DNA of 64,000 nucleotides from Microthrixaceae bacterium. GTDB lineage: Bacteria; Actinomycetota; Acidimicrobiia; Acidimicrobiales; Poriferisodalaceae. Location: assembly GCA_011523825.1 (NCBI GenBank), contig WTFX01000008.1, positions 37,085-101,084 on the forward strand, given 5' to 3'. Below are positions 45,690 to 54,582 of the stretch, piece by piece. The stretch's first letter is position 1, and each line of letters begins with the position of its first letter. The translations under genes and the position numbers were made by a program. A model generated the notes under the pieces. That model was not told the origin of the DNA. It did no database searches and saw only the letters and a list, made by a program, of their open reading frames with translations.

Positions 45690-48002
45690 ATGGGCGGCAC
45701 GACAACCACCGGAGCATCGATGACACATCCGATCCAGCCCGCCCCATTCGAAGGCCGCATCGGCCCCACGCTGGCCGAATCCGAGCCGCATTTCACGTCG
45801 TCACCGCATCCGGGTCCCGAGGCACCGAACGTCGTGATCGTGCTGCTCGACGACACCGGCTTTGCCCAATTCGGCTGCTACGGCTCGGATATCGACACAC
45901 CCCACGTGGACGCGCTCGCCGCAGGCGGTCTGCAGTTCACCAACTTCCATGTCACCCCGCTGTGCTCGCCGACCCGGGCGTCCTTGCTGACGGGTCGGTC
46001 CCAGCACGCCGTCGGCATGCGATCGGTGTCGAACCACCGGACTGGCTTCCCGCACCAGATCGGCCACATCACCAACCACGCAGCAACCATTGCCGAGGTG
46101 CTCGGCTCACGGGGCTACGTCACCTTCTGCTGCGGGAAGTGGCACCTGGCGCCGACCGAGGACATCTCTGCGGCCGGGCCGTTCGACCAGTGGCCGCTCG
46201 GTCGCGGCTTCGACCGCTTCTACGGCTTCCTCGAAGGCGAGACCGACCAGTTCCATCCGGAGCTGGTGGTCGACAATCACCACGTCGACCCGCCCGCAGG
46301 GCCCGACGACGGCTACCACCTCAGCGAAGACCTGGTGGATCAGCTTCTGCGCATGATCAACGACAGCAAGGGTGTGCGACCCGACCGGCCGTTCTTCGCC
46401 TACCTGCCATTCGGGGCAACGCACGCTCCGCACCAGGCGCCGCAGGCATACCTCGACAAGTACCGGGGACGCTTCGACGAGGGCTGGGACGTGGTGCGCC
46501 AGCGCTGGTACGAGCGTCAGCTCGCGCAGGGCGTCATACCGGATGGCACCCAGCTCGCGCCACGCAACCCCGGTGTGAAGCCGTGGGCAGAGCTGCCCGA
46601 CAGCCACCGTCGCTTCGCCTGCCGGTTGCAGGAGGCCTTCGCCGCCTTCCTCGACCACACCGACGACCAGATCGGCCGCCTCGTCAACGGGCTGCGCCAG
46701 ATGGGCCAGCTCGACAACACGATCCTGATCGTGCTGGCCGACAACGGCGCCTCCCAGGAGGGCGGACCGTTCGGGGTCATGCACGAGATGAAGTACTTCA
46801 ACGGCATCCTTGACGACCCCGACGACGTCACGGACCGCCTCGACGACATCGGCGGTCCCAACTCGCACACCAACTACCCGTGGGGCTGGGCCCAGTGCGG
46901 CAACAGCCCCTTCAAGTGGTACAAGCAGAACACCCACGAGGGCGGGGTGCACGTGCCCCTGGTGATGCACTGGCCCGCCGGTATCGCCGCCGACCAGCAG
47001 GGCACCCGCCGCGACCAGTTCGTGAACGTGTCCGACGTGGCACCCACGGTGTACGAGCTCCTGGGCATCACGCCGCCCGACGTATTCCGCGGTTACTCGC
47101 AGCTGCCGGTCACCGGGAGTTCCTTTGCCTCGGTGCTCGCCGACGAAGGCGCCCCGGCCACGAACACCCTCCAGTACTTCGAGCAATCCGGCTCCCGCGC
47201 CCTCGTGGTCGAGCAGGACGGCGTGTGCTGGAAGGCGGTGACCCGGCACATCAAGGGCGAGTCCTTCGACGACGACCGCTGGGAGCTGTACGAGCTCTCA
47301 GCGGACCGATCCGAGTGCAACGACCTCGCCGAAGCCCAGCCTGACAAGCTGGACGAGCTGATCGGCCTGTGGTGGTCCGAAGCCGAGCGCCACGGCGTGC
47401 TCCCGCTGGACGACCGCATGATCGAGCTGTTCGTCGCCCGGCGCGACGATCACTCGCCCCATCCGACGAATCGGCGCTACCGGTACCGCCCGCCGATGTC
47501 GCCGATTCCCTCGGCAGCCTCGGCGTCGCCGTCAGGCCGGTCGTGGGAGCTCACCGCGCAGGTGAGCCGCGGTGCCGACGATGCCGGTGTCCTGTGGGCG
47601 ACGGGCAACGCCAACTCCGGCATGTCGGTGTTCGTGCAGAACGGCCGCCTGGTAGTGGACTACAACTCGTTCGGCGAGCACACGGTGGTCGAGTCCGAGC
47701 TGGAGGTGCCCGTGGGCGACTGCGTGCTGACGGCGCGGGTGCAGCGCACGAGCCGCACCGAAGGCGTCATCGAGCTGGCGATAGACGGCGAGCCCTGCGG
47801 GAGCGCGGAGCTTCCCTACATGATGCACATGATCTCCTCGATCGGCTCCAGCGTCGGTCTCGACCACGGTCAGGCAGTGTCGCCGCGGTACGAGGCGCCC
47901 TTCGCCTTCAGCGGCACGCTGCATGCGGTCGAGATCGACCGCAGCGGCGCATCACGGTCCGAAGCCGAGACAGCAGCCCGCACCGAGATGGCCCGGCAGT
48001 AG
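45690..48002 (+). CDS. type I (formylglycine) arylsulfatase, long form
   Basis: A 770-residue sulfatase, paralogue of the one at 18164. The formylglycine site is Cys92 in LCSPTRASLLTGR, and metal ligands are in LLDDTGFAQ and ADNGASQEGG. The catalytic part ends near residue 580 and the beta-rich C-terminal extension (residues about 590-770) is shared with the paralogue. No signal peptide is visible. ATG 45690 and ATG 45720 are both possible; the latter has GGAG five bases upstream. It opens a run of degradation genes reaching at least to 52356. Confidence 0.93.
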   Translation: MGGTTTTGASMTHPIQPAPFEGRIGPTLAESEPHFTSSPHPGPEAPNVVIVLLDDTGFAQFGCYGSDIDTPHVDALAAGGLQFTNFHVTPLCSPTRASLLTGRSQHAVGMRSVSNHRTGFPHQIGHITNHAATIAEVLGSRGYVTFCCGKWHLAPTEDISAAGPFDQWPLGRGFDRFYGFLEGETDQFHPELVVDNHHVDPPAGPDDGYHLSEDLVDQLLRMINDSKGVRPDRPFFAYLPFGATHAPHQAPQAYLDKYRGRFDEGWDVVRQRWYERQLAQGVIPDGTQLAPRNPGVKPWAELPDSHRRFACRLQEAFAAFLDHTDDQIGRLVNGLRQMGQLDNTILIVLADNGASQEGGPFGVMHEMKYFNGILDDPDDVTDRLDDIGGPNSHTNYPWGWAQCGNSPFKWYKQNTHEGGVHVPLVMHWPAGIAADQQGTRRDQFVNVSDVAPTVYELLGITPPDVFRGYSQLPVTGSSFASVLADEGAPATNTLQYFEQSGSRALVVEQDGVCWKAVTRHIKGESFDDDRWELYELSADRSECNDLAEAQPDKLDELIGLWWSEAERHGVLPLDDRMIELFVARRDDHSPHPTNRRYRYRPPMSPIPSAASASPSGRSWELTAQVSRGADDAGVLWATGNANSGMSVFVQNGRLVVDYNSFGEHTVVESELEVPVGDCVLTARVQRTSRTEGVIELAIDGEPCGSAELPYMMHMISSIGSSVGLDHGQAVSPRYEAPFAFSGTLHAVEIDRSGASRSEAETAARTEMARQ

Positions 48003-48013
48003 GAGACAAGGCG

Positions 48014-48559
48014 ATGACGTTGACTGCCGACTCCATTCCCGTCGCGTACACCCCGGCGGGGGGTTGGACGCAGTGGCCGCCGCCGATCCTGGCGGGCTGC
48101 ACCGAACCGCTGTGCGACGGCGCGCCCGACATTCGGGGCTTCTGGCAGACCGTTGAGGTGTACGTGGACGGCACTGCGCAGGCCGGCCATCCTGCCATCG
48201 GGCACGTGCAGCGCATCGAGCAGGCCGACGATCGGGTGGTGGTGACCGGCGCCGGCATCATCCACGACATGCGCTGCGACGGCACGCTGGACAATGGCGT
48301 GCACGACGTCGCGGAGTTCGACAAGTCGACCGAGATCCACGTTGTCGCCAGCTTCGAGGACCACGTGCATGTGCTGCGCCCTCACGACTTCGAGGGACCG
48401 TCCGGGCCGATAGAGGTACGCCGCTGGCGCGACGGCGAGCACCTCATGTGGGACTACCTGGGATTCACCGCGCGCCTGCGCCTGCTTGCACCGCCTGACG
48501 CCGACCCAGCCAGCGTTCTGTCGCAACTCGACCAACACCAAGAGGAGAAATCACGATGA
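48014..48559 (+). CDS. unknown 181-residue protein, beta-rich
   Basis: I do not recognise this family. The 181 residues are mostly short alternating polar/apolar stretches, as in a small beta-barrel or lipocalin-like binding protein: FWQTVEVYVDG, HVQRIEQADDRVVVTGAGIIHDM, STEIHVVASFEDHVHVL and GEHLMWDYLGFTARL. No signal peptide or membrane segment is seen. Two Cys flank EPL near the N terminus. The gene has an AGGAGA site, sits 11 bases behind the sulfatase and overlaps the dehalogenase start by four bases, so it belongs to that operon and may bind the shared substrate. Confidence 0.85.
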   Translation: MTLTADSIPVAYTPAGGWTQWPPPILAGCTEPLCDGAPDIRGFWQTVEVYVDGTAQAGHPAIGHVQRIEQADDRVVVTGAGIIHDMRCDGTLDNGVHDVAEFDKSTEIHVVASFEDHVHVLRPHDFEGPSGPIEVRRWRDGEHLMWDYLGFTARLRLLAPPDADPASVLSQLDQHQEEKSR

Positions 48560-49464
48560 AGACCCTTCGCACGCCCGACGAGCGCTTCGCCGATCTGCCC
48601 GGATACGACTTCGAACCGCACTACACCGAGATTCGCGACGGCGAGGGCGGTTCGCTGCGCGTCCACTACCTCGACGAAGGGCCGGCCGACGCCGATCCTG
48701 TGCTGCTGCTGCACGGCGAGCCGTCGTGGGCGTACCTGTACCGGCACATGATCCGCCCGATTGCCGACGCCGGGCACCGGGTGATCGTTCCGGACCAGGT
48801 CGGCTTCGGCCGCAGCGACAAGCCCGCCGAGCAGTCCGACTACAGCTACGCCCGCCACGTGGCGTGGATGTCCAGCCTGGTGTTCGACGAGCTCGACCTC
48901 AGCAACATCACGTTCTTCGGCCAGGACTGGGGCGGGTTGATCGGCCTGCGTCTCGTGACGGCGCAACCCGACCGGTTCGCCCGGGTGGCGGTCGCCAATA
49001 CGGGCCTGCCCACCGGGGATCGCCGACCCAGCGATGCCTTCATGAACTGGCAGACGTTCGCCCGGGAGTCTCCGGTGTTCCCGATCGGCGACATCGTGAA
49101 CGGCGGCTGCCTCACCGATCTCGACCCAGCGGTGGTGGCCGCGTATGACGCGCCGTTCCCGGACGATTCCTACAAGGCAGGCGCACGCGCCTGGCCGTCG
49201 CATGTCTGCACCTCACCGGACGATCCCGAGGCCCAGCCGAACCGGGAGGCGTGGGGAGTGCTGCAGCAGTTCGACAAGCCCTTCCTGTGCTGCTTCAGCG
49301 ACCAGGATCCGGTGACTGCGGGCGCCGACAAGCCGTTCCGGAACCTGGTGCCCGGCGCGGAGGGTCAGGCGCACGTCACCATCGAGGGCGCAGCCCATTT
49401 CCTGCAGGAAGACAAGGGCCCCGAGCTGGCGCAGGTGCTGAACGAGTTCATCGACGCCAACTGA
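48556..49464 (+). CDS. haloalkane dehalogenase-family alpha/beta hydrolase
   Basis: A 302-residue alpha/beta hydrolase of haloalkane dehalogenase subfamily I. The nucleophile is Asp124 in FGQDWGG, with the halide-stabilising Trp125 beside it, the same numbering as DhlA. The oxyanion region is HGEPSWAYLYR, the acid lies in SDQDPVT (Asp249 or Asp251) and the base is His281 (GAAHFLQED). These enzymes replace a terminal halogen by hydroxyl. Some members of this branch act on other esters or epoxides. It follows the unknown protein with a 4-base overlap. Confidence 0.92.
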   Translation: MKTLRTPDERFADLPGYDFEPHYTEIRDGEGGSLRVHYLDEGPADADPVLLLHGEPSWAYLYRHMIRPIADAGHRVIVPDQVGFGRSDKPAEQSDYSYARHVAWMSSLVFDELDLSNITFFGQDWGGLIGLRLVTAQPDRFARVAVANTGLPTGDRRPSDAFMNWQTFARESPVFPIGDIVNGGCLTDLDPAVVAAYDAPFPDDSYKAGARAWPSHVCTSPDDPEAQPNREAWGVLQQFDKPFLCCFSDQDPVTAGADKPFRNLVPGAEGQAHVTIEGAAHFLQEDKGPELAQVLNEFIDAN

Positions 49465-49501
49465 GCGCACCTGCACCCCGCCGCCACGGGGACGGGCCAA
49501 C

Positions 49502-49507
49502 TACGGT
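49502..49507 (+). promoter_or_regulatory. -10 box of a predicted leaderless transcript
   Basis: TACGGT fits TANNNT and ends six bases before the ATG at 49514, which has no ribosome site. It would give the DMFase-like gene its own transcript inside the cluster. Confidence 0.35.
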
Positions 49508-49513
49508 CGCCGC

Positions 49514-50962
49514 ATGATCGCGGGATACTGCTGGCCGCAGAGCGGTGCCGCTGGGGACGCCATCGACCTGATGATCAGCGCCACCGGCGGCTCCTGCCGG
49601 GTCGAGGTGCTGCGGATCGGTGCCTCCGAACAACTTGCCGGAACTTGGGAAGTCGCCGTCGGCGAGCAGCCGGTTCCCGACGACTGCGCCACCGAGGGAT
49701 GCGGTTGGAATCCGTCGCTGTCGATCGACATCGATCCTGCTTGGCAGCCCGGCTTCTACCTCGTCCGGCTGACGGCCAGCGACGGCGAGGTTGCCGAAGC
49801 CTTCTTCGTGGTGCGCGCCGCCGAGCCCACCGAGACGCTGCTGGTGCTGTCCACCTCGACCTGGGCCGCCTACAACGACTGGGGCGGTCCCAGCTTCTAC
49901 ACCGGCGGGCACGAGTCATCCCAGCATCGACCGCTGCCACGCGGCTTCCTGGACAAACCCGATCCGCATCGCTACCGGGTAGCCCGTTTCCCCCAGCTGC
50001 CTCGACCTGAGGTCAACGAGTACTTCGACAAGTACTCGTACTGGTCGGGCGCGGCGGGCTGGGCCAACTGGGAACGGCTCTTTGTGAGCTGGGCCGAGCG
50101 CAACGGCGTAGCGCTCGACTACGCGACCAGTCTCGACCTGCACACCCGCCCTGATCTGCTGGAAGGCCGACGCCTCTACCTCAGCGTCGGCCACGACGAG
50201 TACTGGTCAGCGGCTATGCGCGACCAGATCGAGGACTGGGTCGAGGCGGGCGGTGCGGCAGCGTTCTTCTCGGGCAATACGGCGTTCTGGCAGGTCCGTT
50301 TCGGCGCCGACGACCGCGTGATCGGCTACAAGCTGGATTTCGAGCTCGATCCGGTGATGGGAACCGATGCCGAGCACACCGTGTCGACCATGTGGAGCGA
50401 TCCGCTCACCGGACGACCCGAGTCGGAGATGACCGGGGTCACCTTCACCCGCGGCGGCTACGCGCACTGCCGCAGGGCACCCAAGGGAACCGGCGGCTAC
50501 AGCATCTGGCGTCCGGGCCACTGGGCCTTCGACGGCCTGCGGCTGATGGCAGGTGACGTGCTCGGAGGCGAACCGGTCGTGGTCGGTTACGAGTGCGATG
50601 GTTGCGAGCTGGCCTTGGTCGACGGATTGCCGGTGGCGGTCGGATCAGCGGGCACGCCGGCGAACTTCGAGGTGCTCGGCACGGCCCCCGCGCGCCTGTG
50701 GGAAACCGCCGACGCACCACCCGGCATGCCTGACACCTATGTCGGTGAACTCAACTGGGTGACCGAACGCCTCGGCGGTGGCGACACGCCGGAGAACCGG
50801 GCACGCTTCGAACACGGCGCAGCGGTGATGGGATGGTTCGAGCGGGGCCGGGGTGAGGTCTTCACGACCGGCTGCACCGACTGGGCGTACGGCCTCGAGC
50901 ACAACGATGTGGCCACCGTGACCCGCAACGTCATCGGCCGCCATGTCGATCTGCAAGCCTGA
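49514..50962 (+). CDS. N,N-dimethylformamidase large-subunit-like protein
   Basis: The 482-residue protein resembles the C-terminal catalytic part of the N,N-dimethylformamidase beta subunit. Landmarks are LVLSTSTWAAYNDWGGPSFY, YWSGAAGWANWERLF, LYLSVGHDEYWSAAMRD and AFFSGNTAFWQVR. DMFase hydrolyses the amide of dimethylformamide at an iron site with two Tyr and one Glu; several Tyr and Glu are in matching regions, but I cannot confirm the ligands. The small alpha subunit is absent and the protein is shorter than the true beta subunit (about 760 residues), so another amide may be the substrate. Confidence 0.82.
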   Translation: MIAGYCWPQSGAAGDAIDLMISATGGSCRVEVLRIGASEQLAGTWEVAVGEQPVPDDCATEGCGWNPSLSIDIDPAWQPGFYLVRLTASDGEVAEAFFVVRAAEPTETLLVLSTSTWAAYNDWGGPSFYTGGHESSQHRPLPRGFLDKPDPHRYRVARFPQLPRPEVNEYFDKYSYWSGAAGWANWERLFVSWAERNGVALDYATSLDLHTRPDLLEGRRLYLSVGHDEYWSAAMRDQIEDWVEAGGAAAFFSGNTAFWQVRFGADDRVIGYKLDFELDPVMGTDAEHTVSTMWSDPLTGRPESEMTGVTFTRGGYAHCRRAPKGTGGYSIWRPGHWAFDGLRLMAGDVLGGEPVVVGYECDGCELALVDGLPVAVGSAGTPANFEVLGTAPARLWETADAPPGMPDTYVGELNWVTERLGGGDTPENRARFEHGAAVMGWFERGRGEVFTTGCTDWAYGLEHNDVATVTRNVIGRHVDLQA

Positions 50963-50967
50963 GCCGC

Positions 50968-52356
50968 ATGACTGAGACGGCTGACGCACCGACCGCCAAC
51001 CCATACCTCGAAGGCAACTTCGCGCGAGTCGACAGCGAATTGACGGCATTCGACCTCGAGGTCATCGGCCAGATTCCTGAATCGCTCGACGGCCGGTACC
51101 TGCGCAACGGCGGCAATCCGATCGTGCCCCCGGACCCTGCCAGCAGCCATTGGTTCATGGGCACCGGCATGGTGCACGGTGTGCGGCTGCGTGGCGGGCG
51201 AGCCGAGTGGTACCGCAACCGCTGGGTCCGCGGCGACGATGTCACCGAGCTGCTCGGTGAGCCCGCAGTCCCCGGCCCCACCCGGCAGCTCGACTTCTCG
51301 CCCAACACCAGCGTCATCGGTTACGCCGGAACCACATGGGCGCTCGTGGAGGGCGGCGTGCTGCCGACCGAGCTCGACTATGAGCTCTCGACCGTGTGCC
51401 GGAACGACTTCTTCGGGACGCTGCCGAACGGCTTCACGGCGCATCCCAAGTTCGACCCGGCCGACGGCCAGATGCACGCAATCTGCTACGCGTGGCAGGA
51501 CCTGTTCGACCGCGTGGAGTACGTCGTGGTGGGCTCTGACGGCCGGGTCGTCAAGCGGGTGGAGGTTCCGCTGCCGGGCATGACGATGATCCACGACATG
51601 GCGCTGACCGAGAACTACGCCGTGATCTACGACCTGCCCGTCACCGTCGACCTGGAGATCGCGCTCAGCGGGGAGTCGTCGTTCCCGTTCCGCTGGGATC
51701 CCGACTACGGCGCCCGGGTGGGACTGCTGCCTCGCGAGGGAACGGCGGATCAGATCGTGTGGTGCGATGTCGGGCTCTGCTACGTGTTCCACTCGCTGAA
51801 TGCCTACGAGGACAGCGACGGGCGCGTCGTGCTTGACCTGTGTCGCTACGACAAGATGTTCGAGCGCGACAAGCTGGGACCCGCAGGCGATGCACAGCCG
51901 ACGCTGGACAGATGGATCATCGACCCTGCCACCCGACAGGTGAGCGAAGAGCGCGTGGACGATCGCTTTCACGAGTTCCCGCACGTCAGCGCCGACCGTG
52001 TCGGTCGGGACCACCGTTACGGCTACACGGTGAGCGTTGGCGACGGCCTCGTTCCAGGTGCCACTTGCAAGATCGACTATCGCACCGGAGACATCGCGTA
52101 CCACGACCACGGGCCGGGCCGGGGAACCGGCGAGGGGATCTTCATCGCTGATCCCGAAGGGTCCGCCGAGGACGACGGCTGGCTGATGTCGTTCGTCTAT
52201 GACGAAGCGAGGCACGGCAGCGATCTGGTCATTCTCGACGCCCGCGATCTCAGCCGCCCGCCCGTGGCTCGGGTGCCGCTGCCCCAGCGGGTGCCCTACG
52301 GCTTCCACGGCAACTGGGTGCCCGATACCTCGGTCGCGCCGCCTTCAGGCAACTGA
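50968..52356 (+). CDS. carotenoid oxygenase (RPE65/CCD/lignostilbene dioxygenase family)
   Basis: A 462-residue non-heme iron dioxygenase with a seven-bladed propeller. The four iron-binding His are His159 (AHPKFDP), His209 (MIHDMALT), His275 (VFHSLNAYED) and His447 (YGFHGNW). The family cleaves a C=C bond in carotenoids, apocarotenoids or stilbenes. YLEGNFARVDSE and GRYLRNGGNP at the N terminus are standard. It starts five bases behind the DMFase-like gene. Stilbene or lignin-dimer cleavage would suit the aromatic genes nearby, but this is inference. Confidence 0.93.
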   Translation: MTETADAPTANPYLEGNFARVDSELTAFDLEVIGQIPESLDGRYLRNGGNPIVPPDPASSHWFMGTGMVHGVRLRGGRAEWYRNRWVRGDDVTELLGEPAVPGPTRQLDFSPNTSVIGYAGTTWALVEGGVLPTELDYELSTVCRNDFFGTLPNGFTAHPKFDPADGQMHAICYAWQDLFDRVEYVVVGSDGRVVKRVEVPLPGMTMIHDMALTENYAVIYDLPVTVDLEIALSGESSFPFRWDPDYGARVGLLPREGTADQIVWCDVGLCYVFHSLNAYEDSDGRVVLDLCRYDKMFERDKLGPAGDAQPTLDRWIIDPATRQVSEERVDDRFHEFPHVSADRVGRDHRYGYTVSVGDGLVPGATCKIDYRTGDIAYHDHGPGRGTGEGIFIADPEGSAEDDGWLMSFVYDEARHGSDLVILDARDLSRPPVARVPLPQRVPYGFHGNWVPDTSVAPPSGN

Positions 52357-52381
52357 CCGCCCGCGTCGGCGAGCGCGCGGT

Positions 52382-53161
52382 CTAGAAGACGCCCGCGTAG
52401 CTGCCGCCGTCGAGCTGCAGATTCTGGCCGCTGATGTAGCCCGCCTGAGTCGAGCACAGGAACGCGAACGCGTCGCCGAACTCCTCGGGACGGCCGAGCC
52501 GCTGGGCCTTGATCATTGCCGCTTGTGCTGCTCGGGCTTCGTCCCAGGTGACGCCGCGCTGCTCCATGATGAGTCGTGCCATGTACTGCTGACGTTCGGT
52601 ATCGATGCGCTCGGGCAGCAGCTGGTTGATCGTGACGTTGTCCATCACGATCTCGGTGGACAGCGCTTTGAGCACTGCCGTCATGCCGAGCCGCGGGCCC
52701 GCGGAGAGCCCGAGCGCAGGGTTCGGCGCCTTCACCATCGCGGAGGTGATGGCCACGATGCGGCCGAACCGTCGCTCGCGCATGCCCGGGACGACCCGCT
52801 GCACGAACATCAGCGGCGAGATCATCAGTCGTTGAGCGGCGTCCTGCCACTGCTCGGGCTCGATGTCTGCGAGCGCAGTCACCGGCGGGCCGCCGCCGTT
52901 GAGCAGCACGATGTCGGGTTGCCCGCACGCTTCAAGCAGTCGGTCGTGCGTGTTGGGTTCGGTCGCATCGCCCACCACGGCGAGGGCGTTCACACCGTAG
53001 GCAGCGGCGATCTCGCCGACGGTCGTCGCCACGTCTGCCGCAGTCCGCCCGTTGATGACGACATTGACGCCCTCGCGCGCCACGCTGTGGGCGCACGCAC
53101 GTCCCAGACCGCGGCTCGATGCCATCAGGATCGCCGAGCGGCCGGCCAGTCCGAGATCCAC
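52382..53161 (-). CDS. atypical SDR-family protein lacking the catalytic Tyr/Lys
   Basis: A 259-residue SDR-fold protein. The cofactor motif is ASSRGLGRA near residue 14, and the C-terminal GYISGQNLQLDGGS is standard. At the active site the usual YxxxK is replaced: after Ser in ITSAMVKAPNPALGL the chain reads SAGPRLGM, without Tyr or Lys. This branch is known and often annotated as a FabG-like reductase, but its chemistry must differ. GTG 53161 follows GAGGAGG at eight bases; longer frames would run through the repeat at 53251. Confidence 0.85.
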   Translation of the reverse strand: MDLGLAGRSAILMASSRGLGRACAHSVAREGVNVVINGRTAADVATTVGEIAAAYGVNALAVVGDATEPNTHDRLLEACGQPDIVLLNGGGPPVTALADIEPEQWQDAAQRLMISPLMFVQRVVPGMRERRFGRIVAITSAMVKAPNPALGLSAGPRLGMTAVLKALSTEIVMDNVTINQLLPERIDTERQQYMARLIMEQRGVTWDEARAAQAAMIKAQRLGRPEEFGDAFAFLCSTQAGYISGQNLQLDGGSYAGVF

Positions 53162-53250
53162 TGAGACCACCTCCTCGATGGCGTCCGCGCCCTGCCTGGC
53201 ATCGCCAGGAACCCGTTTGCGCCGCTGGGTTACGGTACTTCCGACGGCGA

Positions 53251-53332
53251 GAGGCTGAGCCAACCGGGGAAGACGTGGCCCGAGCGGCCCGTGAGCCCGT
53301 ATCCAATTGAGATTGGGAACAAGAGCGGGAAA
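53251..53332 (+). repeat. 82-bp duplicated segment, copy B, with a hydrolase-gene remnant
   Basis: Copy B of the segment at 45605-45686. Read in the matching frame, its left half still spells EAEPTGEDVARA, against the EAEPSGEAVA-stop that ends the metallo-hydrolase at copy A. Here there is no such gene, so the left half is a dead piece of coding DNA carried along with the leader. The right end lies 13 bases before the extradiol dioxygenase ATG and runs into its GGAGG ribosome site region. Confidence 0.8.
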
Positions 53333-53345
53333 TGCAGGAGGCGAC

Positions 53346-54575
53346 ATGACTGACACTGCGACTCCGCCCGAGGTGGCGGTGCCGATCGTGAAGGCGAAGG
53401 ATGTCGCCTACATCCGCTTCTCAGCCCCCGATCTCGATGCCATGGAGACGTTTGTCGCCGATTTCGGCCTCGTGGTTGCGCACCGCGACGATGACGTATT
53501 GCTCTCGCGTGGCTTGGAACCGATGCCGTTCCTGCACGTCGTGCACCGGGGTCCGGCCAAGTTCATCGGCTTCGCCTTCGAGGTCGACTCCGAGGACGAT
53601 CTGGCAGCACTCGCAGCGTCGGTGCCCGGTTGCTCGCCGCCCCACGACATCGGCGGCGCCGAGGGTCAGCTCGGCGGCGGCAGGCGCGTTCACTTCGTCG
53701 AGCCCGTCACCGGCTTCGTGCTCGAAGCGGTGCACGGCCAGCAGGCCGAGCCGCTCGCGCCCCGGCGCGACCGGCACACCTACAACCACGCCGGCATCGA
53801 TGACCGGATCGGCGTTGAGCAGGACGTGGTGGGGAACCGCTACCCGATCAAGAAGGATCCGGGCCCGTCCGAGGTGTACCGGCTCGGGCACGTCGTTGCC
53901 GCTGTGCCGCCCGGCGCCCACCAAGCCTTCATGAAGTTCCTGTCCGACACGTTCGGCATGCTCGTCAGCGACTCGGCTCGGATGATCATCCCGCCTGGGG
54001 CAGAAGAGCACTTCCCGGCGCCGCTCGTTGAGCTCATCAAGGCGACCGGCTCCGATGTCATGTTCCAGTTCATGCGCATGGATCGGGGCGCTGCCCTCAC
54101 CGACCACCACAGCATCTTGGTGCTGGCGCTGATGGACGGCACGAACGAGGCGCAGTTCAGTCACGCGGCGTTCGAGGTGTTCAGCATGGACGATGTCTTC
54201 CGGGGCCACATGCACTTCCGGGAGCGGGAGGCCGAGGGCGCGCCCTATGCCTTGGCGTGGGGCGTCGGGCGCCACGTCTACGGATCGCAGATCTACGACT
54301 ACTGGCACGACCCGTTCGGACACGTCCACGAGCACATGTGCGACGGCGACCGTGTGGATGCCAGCTACGGACCGAACACGATTGACATGACCGACCCGGG
54401 GCAGTTGGGCTTCAACGGCGGCAGCCAGTGGGGACCGACGGTGGAAGAGTCCGGTATCCACAGTCTCAACGGTCCCCAGTGCGATCCGAAGTTCGCGCAA
54501 CAGCCCGACGACGTGCGCGCGTCGCTGCTGTCGAGGGACCTCAGCGAGATTCAGCACATCGTCGACTCGATCTGA
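53346..54575 (+). CDS. extradiol ring-cleavage dioxygenase (VOC family)
   Basis: A 409-residue type I extradiol dioxygenase with two VOC modules, at about 18-130 and 175-335. In the C-terminal module the iron ligands are His182 (RLGHVV), His273 (FSHAAFEV) and Glu329 (HVHEHMCDGD). These enzymes cleave catechols next to the hydroxyls. The tail from about 340 to 409 is longer than in BphC. The ATG has GGAGG six bases upstream; 53251-53332 probably supplies its control region. A flavin monooxygenase gene follows after seven bases. Confidence 0.92.
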   Translation: MTDTATPPEVAVPIVKAKDVAYIRFSAPDLDAMETFVADFGLVVAHRDDDVLLSRGLEPMPFLHVVHRGPAKFIGFAFEVDSEDDLAALAASVPGCSPPHDIGGAEGQLGGGRRVHFVEPVTGFVLEAVHGQQAEPLAPRRDRHTYNHAGIDDRIGVEQDVVGNRYPIKKDPGPSEVYRLGHVVAAVPPGAHQAFMKFLSDTFGMLVSDSARMIIPPGAEEHFPAPLVELIKATGSDVMFQFMRMDRGAALTDHHSILVLALMDGTNEAQFSHAAFEVFSMDDVFRGHMHFREREAEGAPYALAWGVGRHVYGSQIYDYWHDPFGHVHEHMCDGDRVDASYGPNTIDMTDPGQLGFNGGSQWGPTVEESGIHSLNGPQCDPKFAQQPDDVRASLLSRDLSEIQHIVDSI

Positions 54576-54582
54576 GCAGGCG

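Noticed and set aside
50737..52308. Long open frame on the minus strand (523 codons) opposite the carotenoid oxygenase
   Set aside because: It is the GC-rich mirror of a clear gene, has no recognisable domain and an odd His/Arg/Val-rich composition. The same holds for long mirror frames at 13939-15627, 30063-31190 and 43348-44586.
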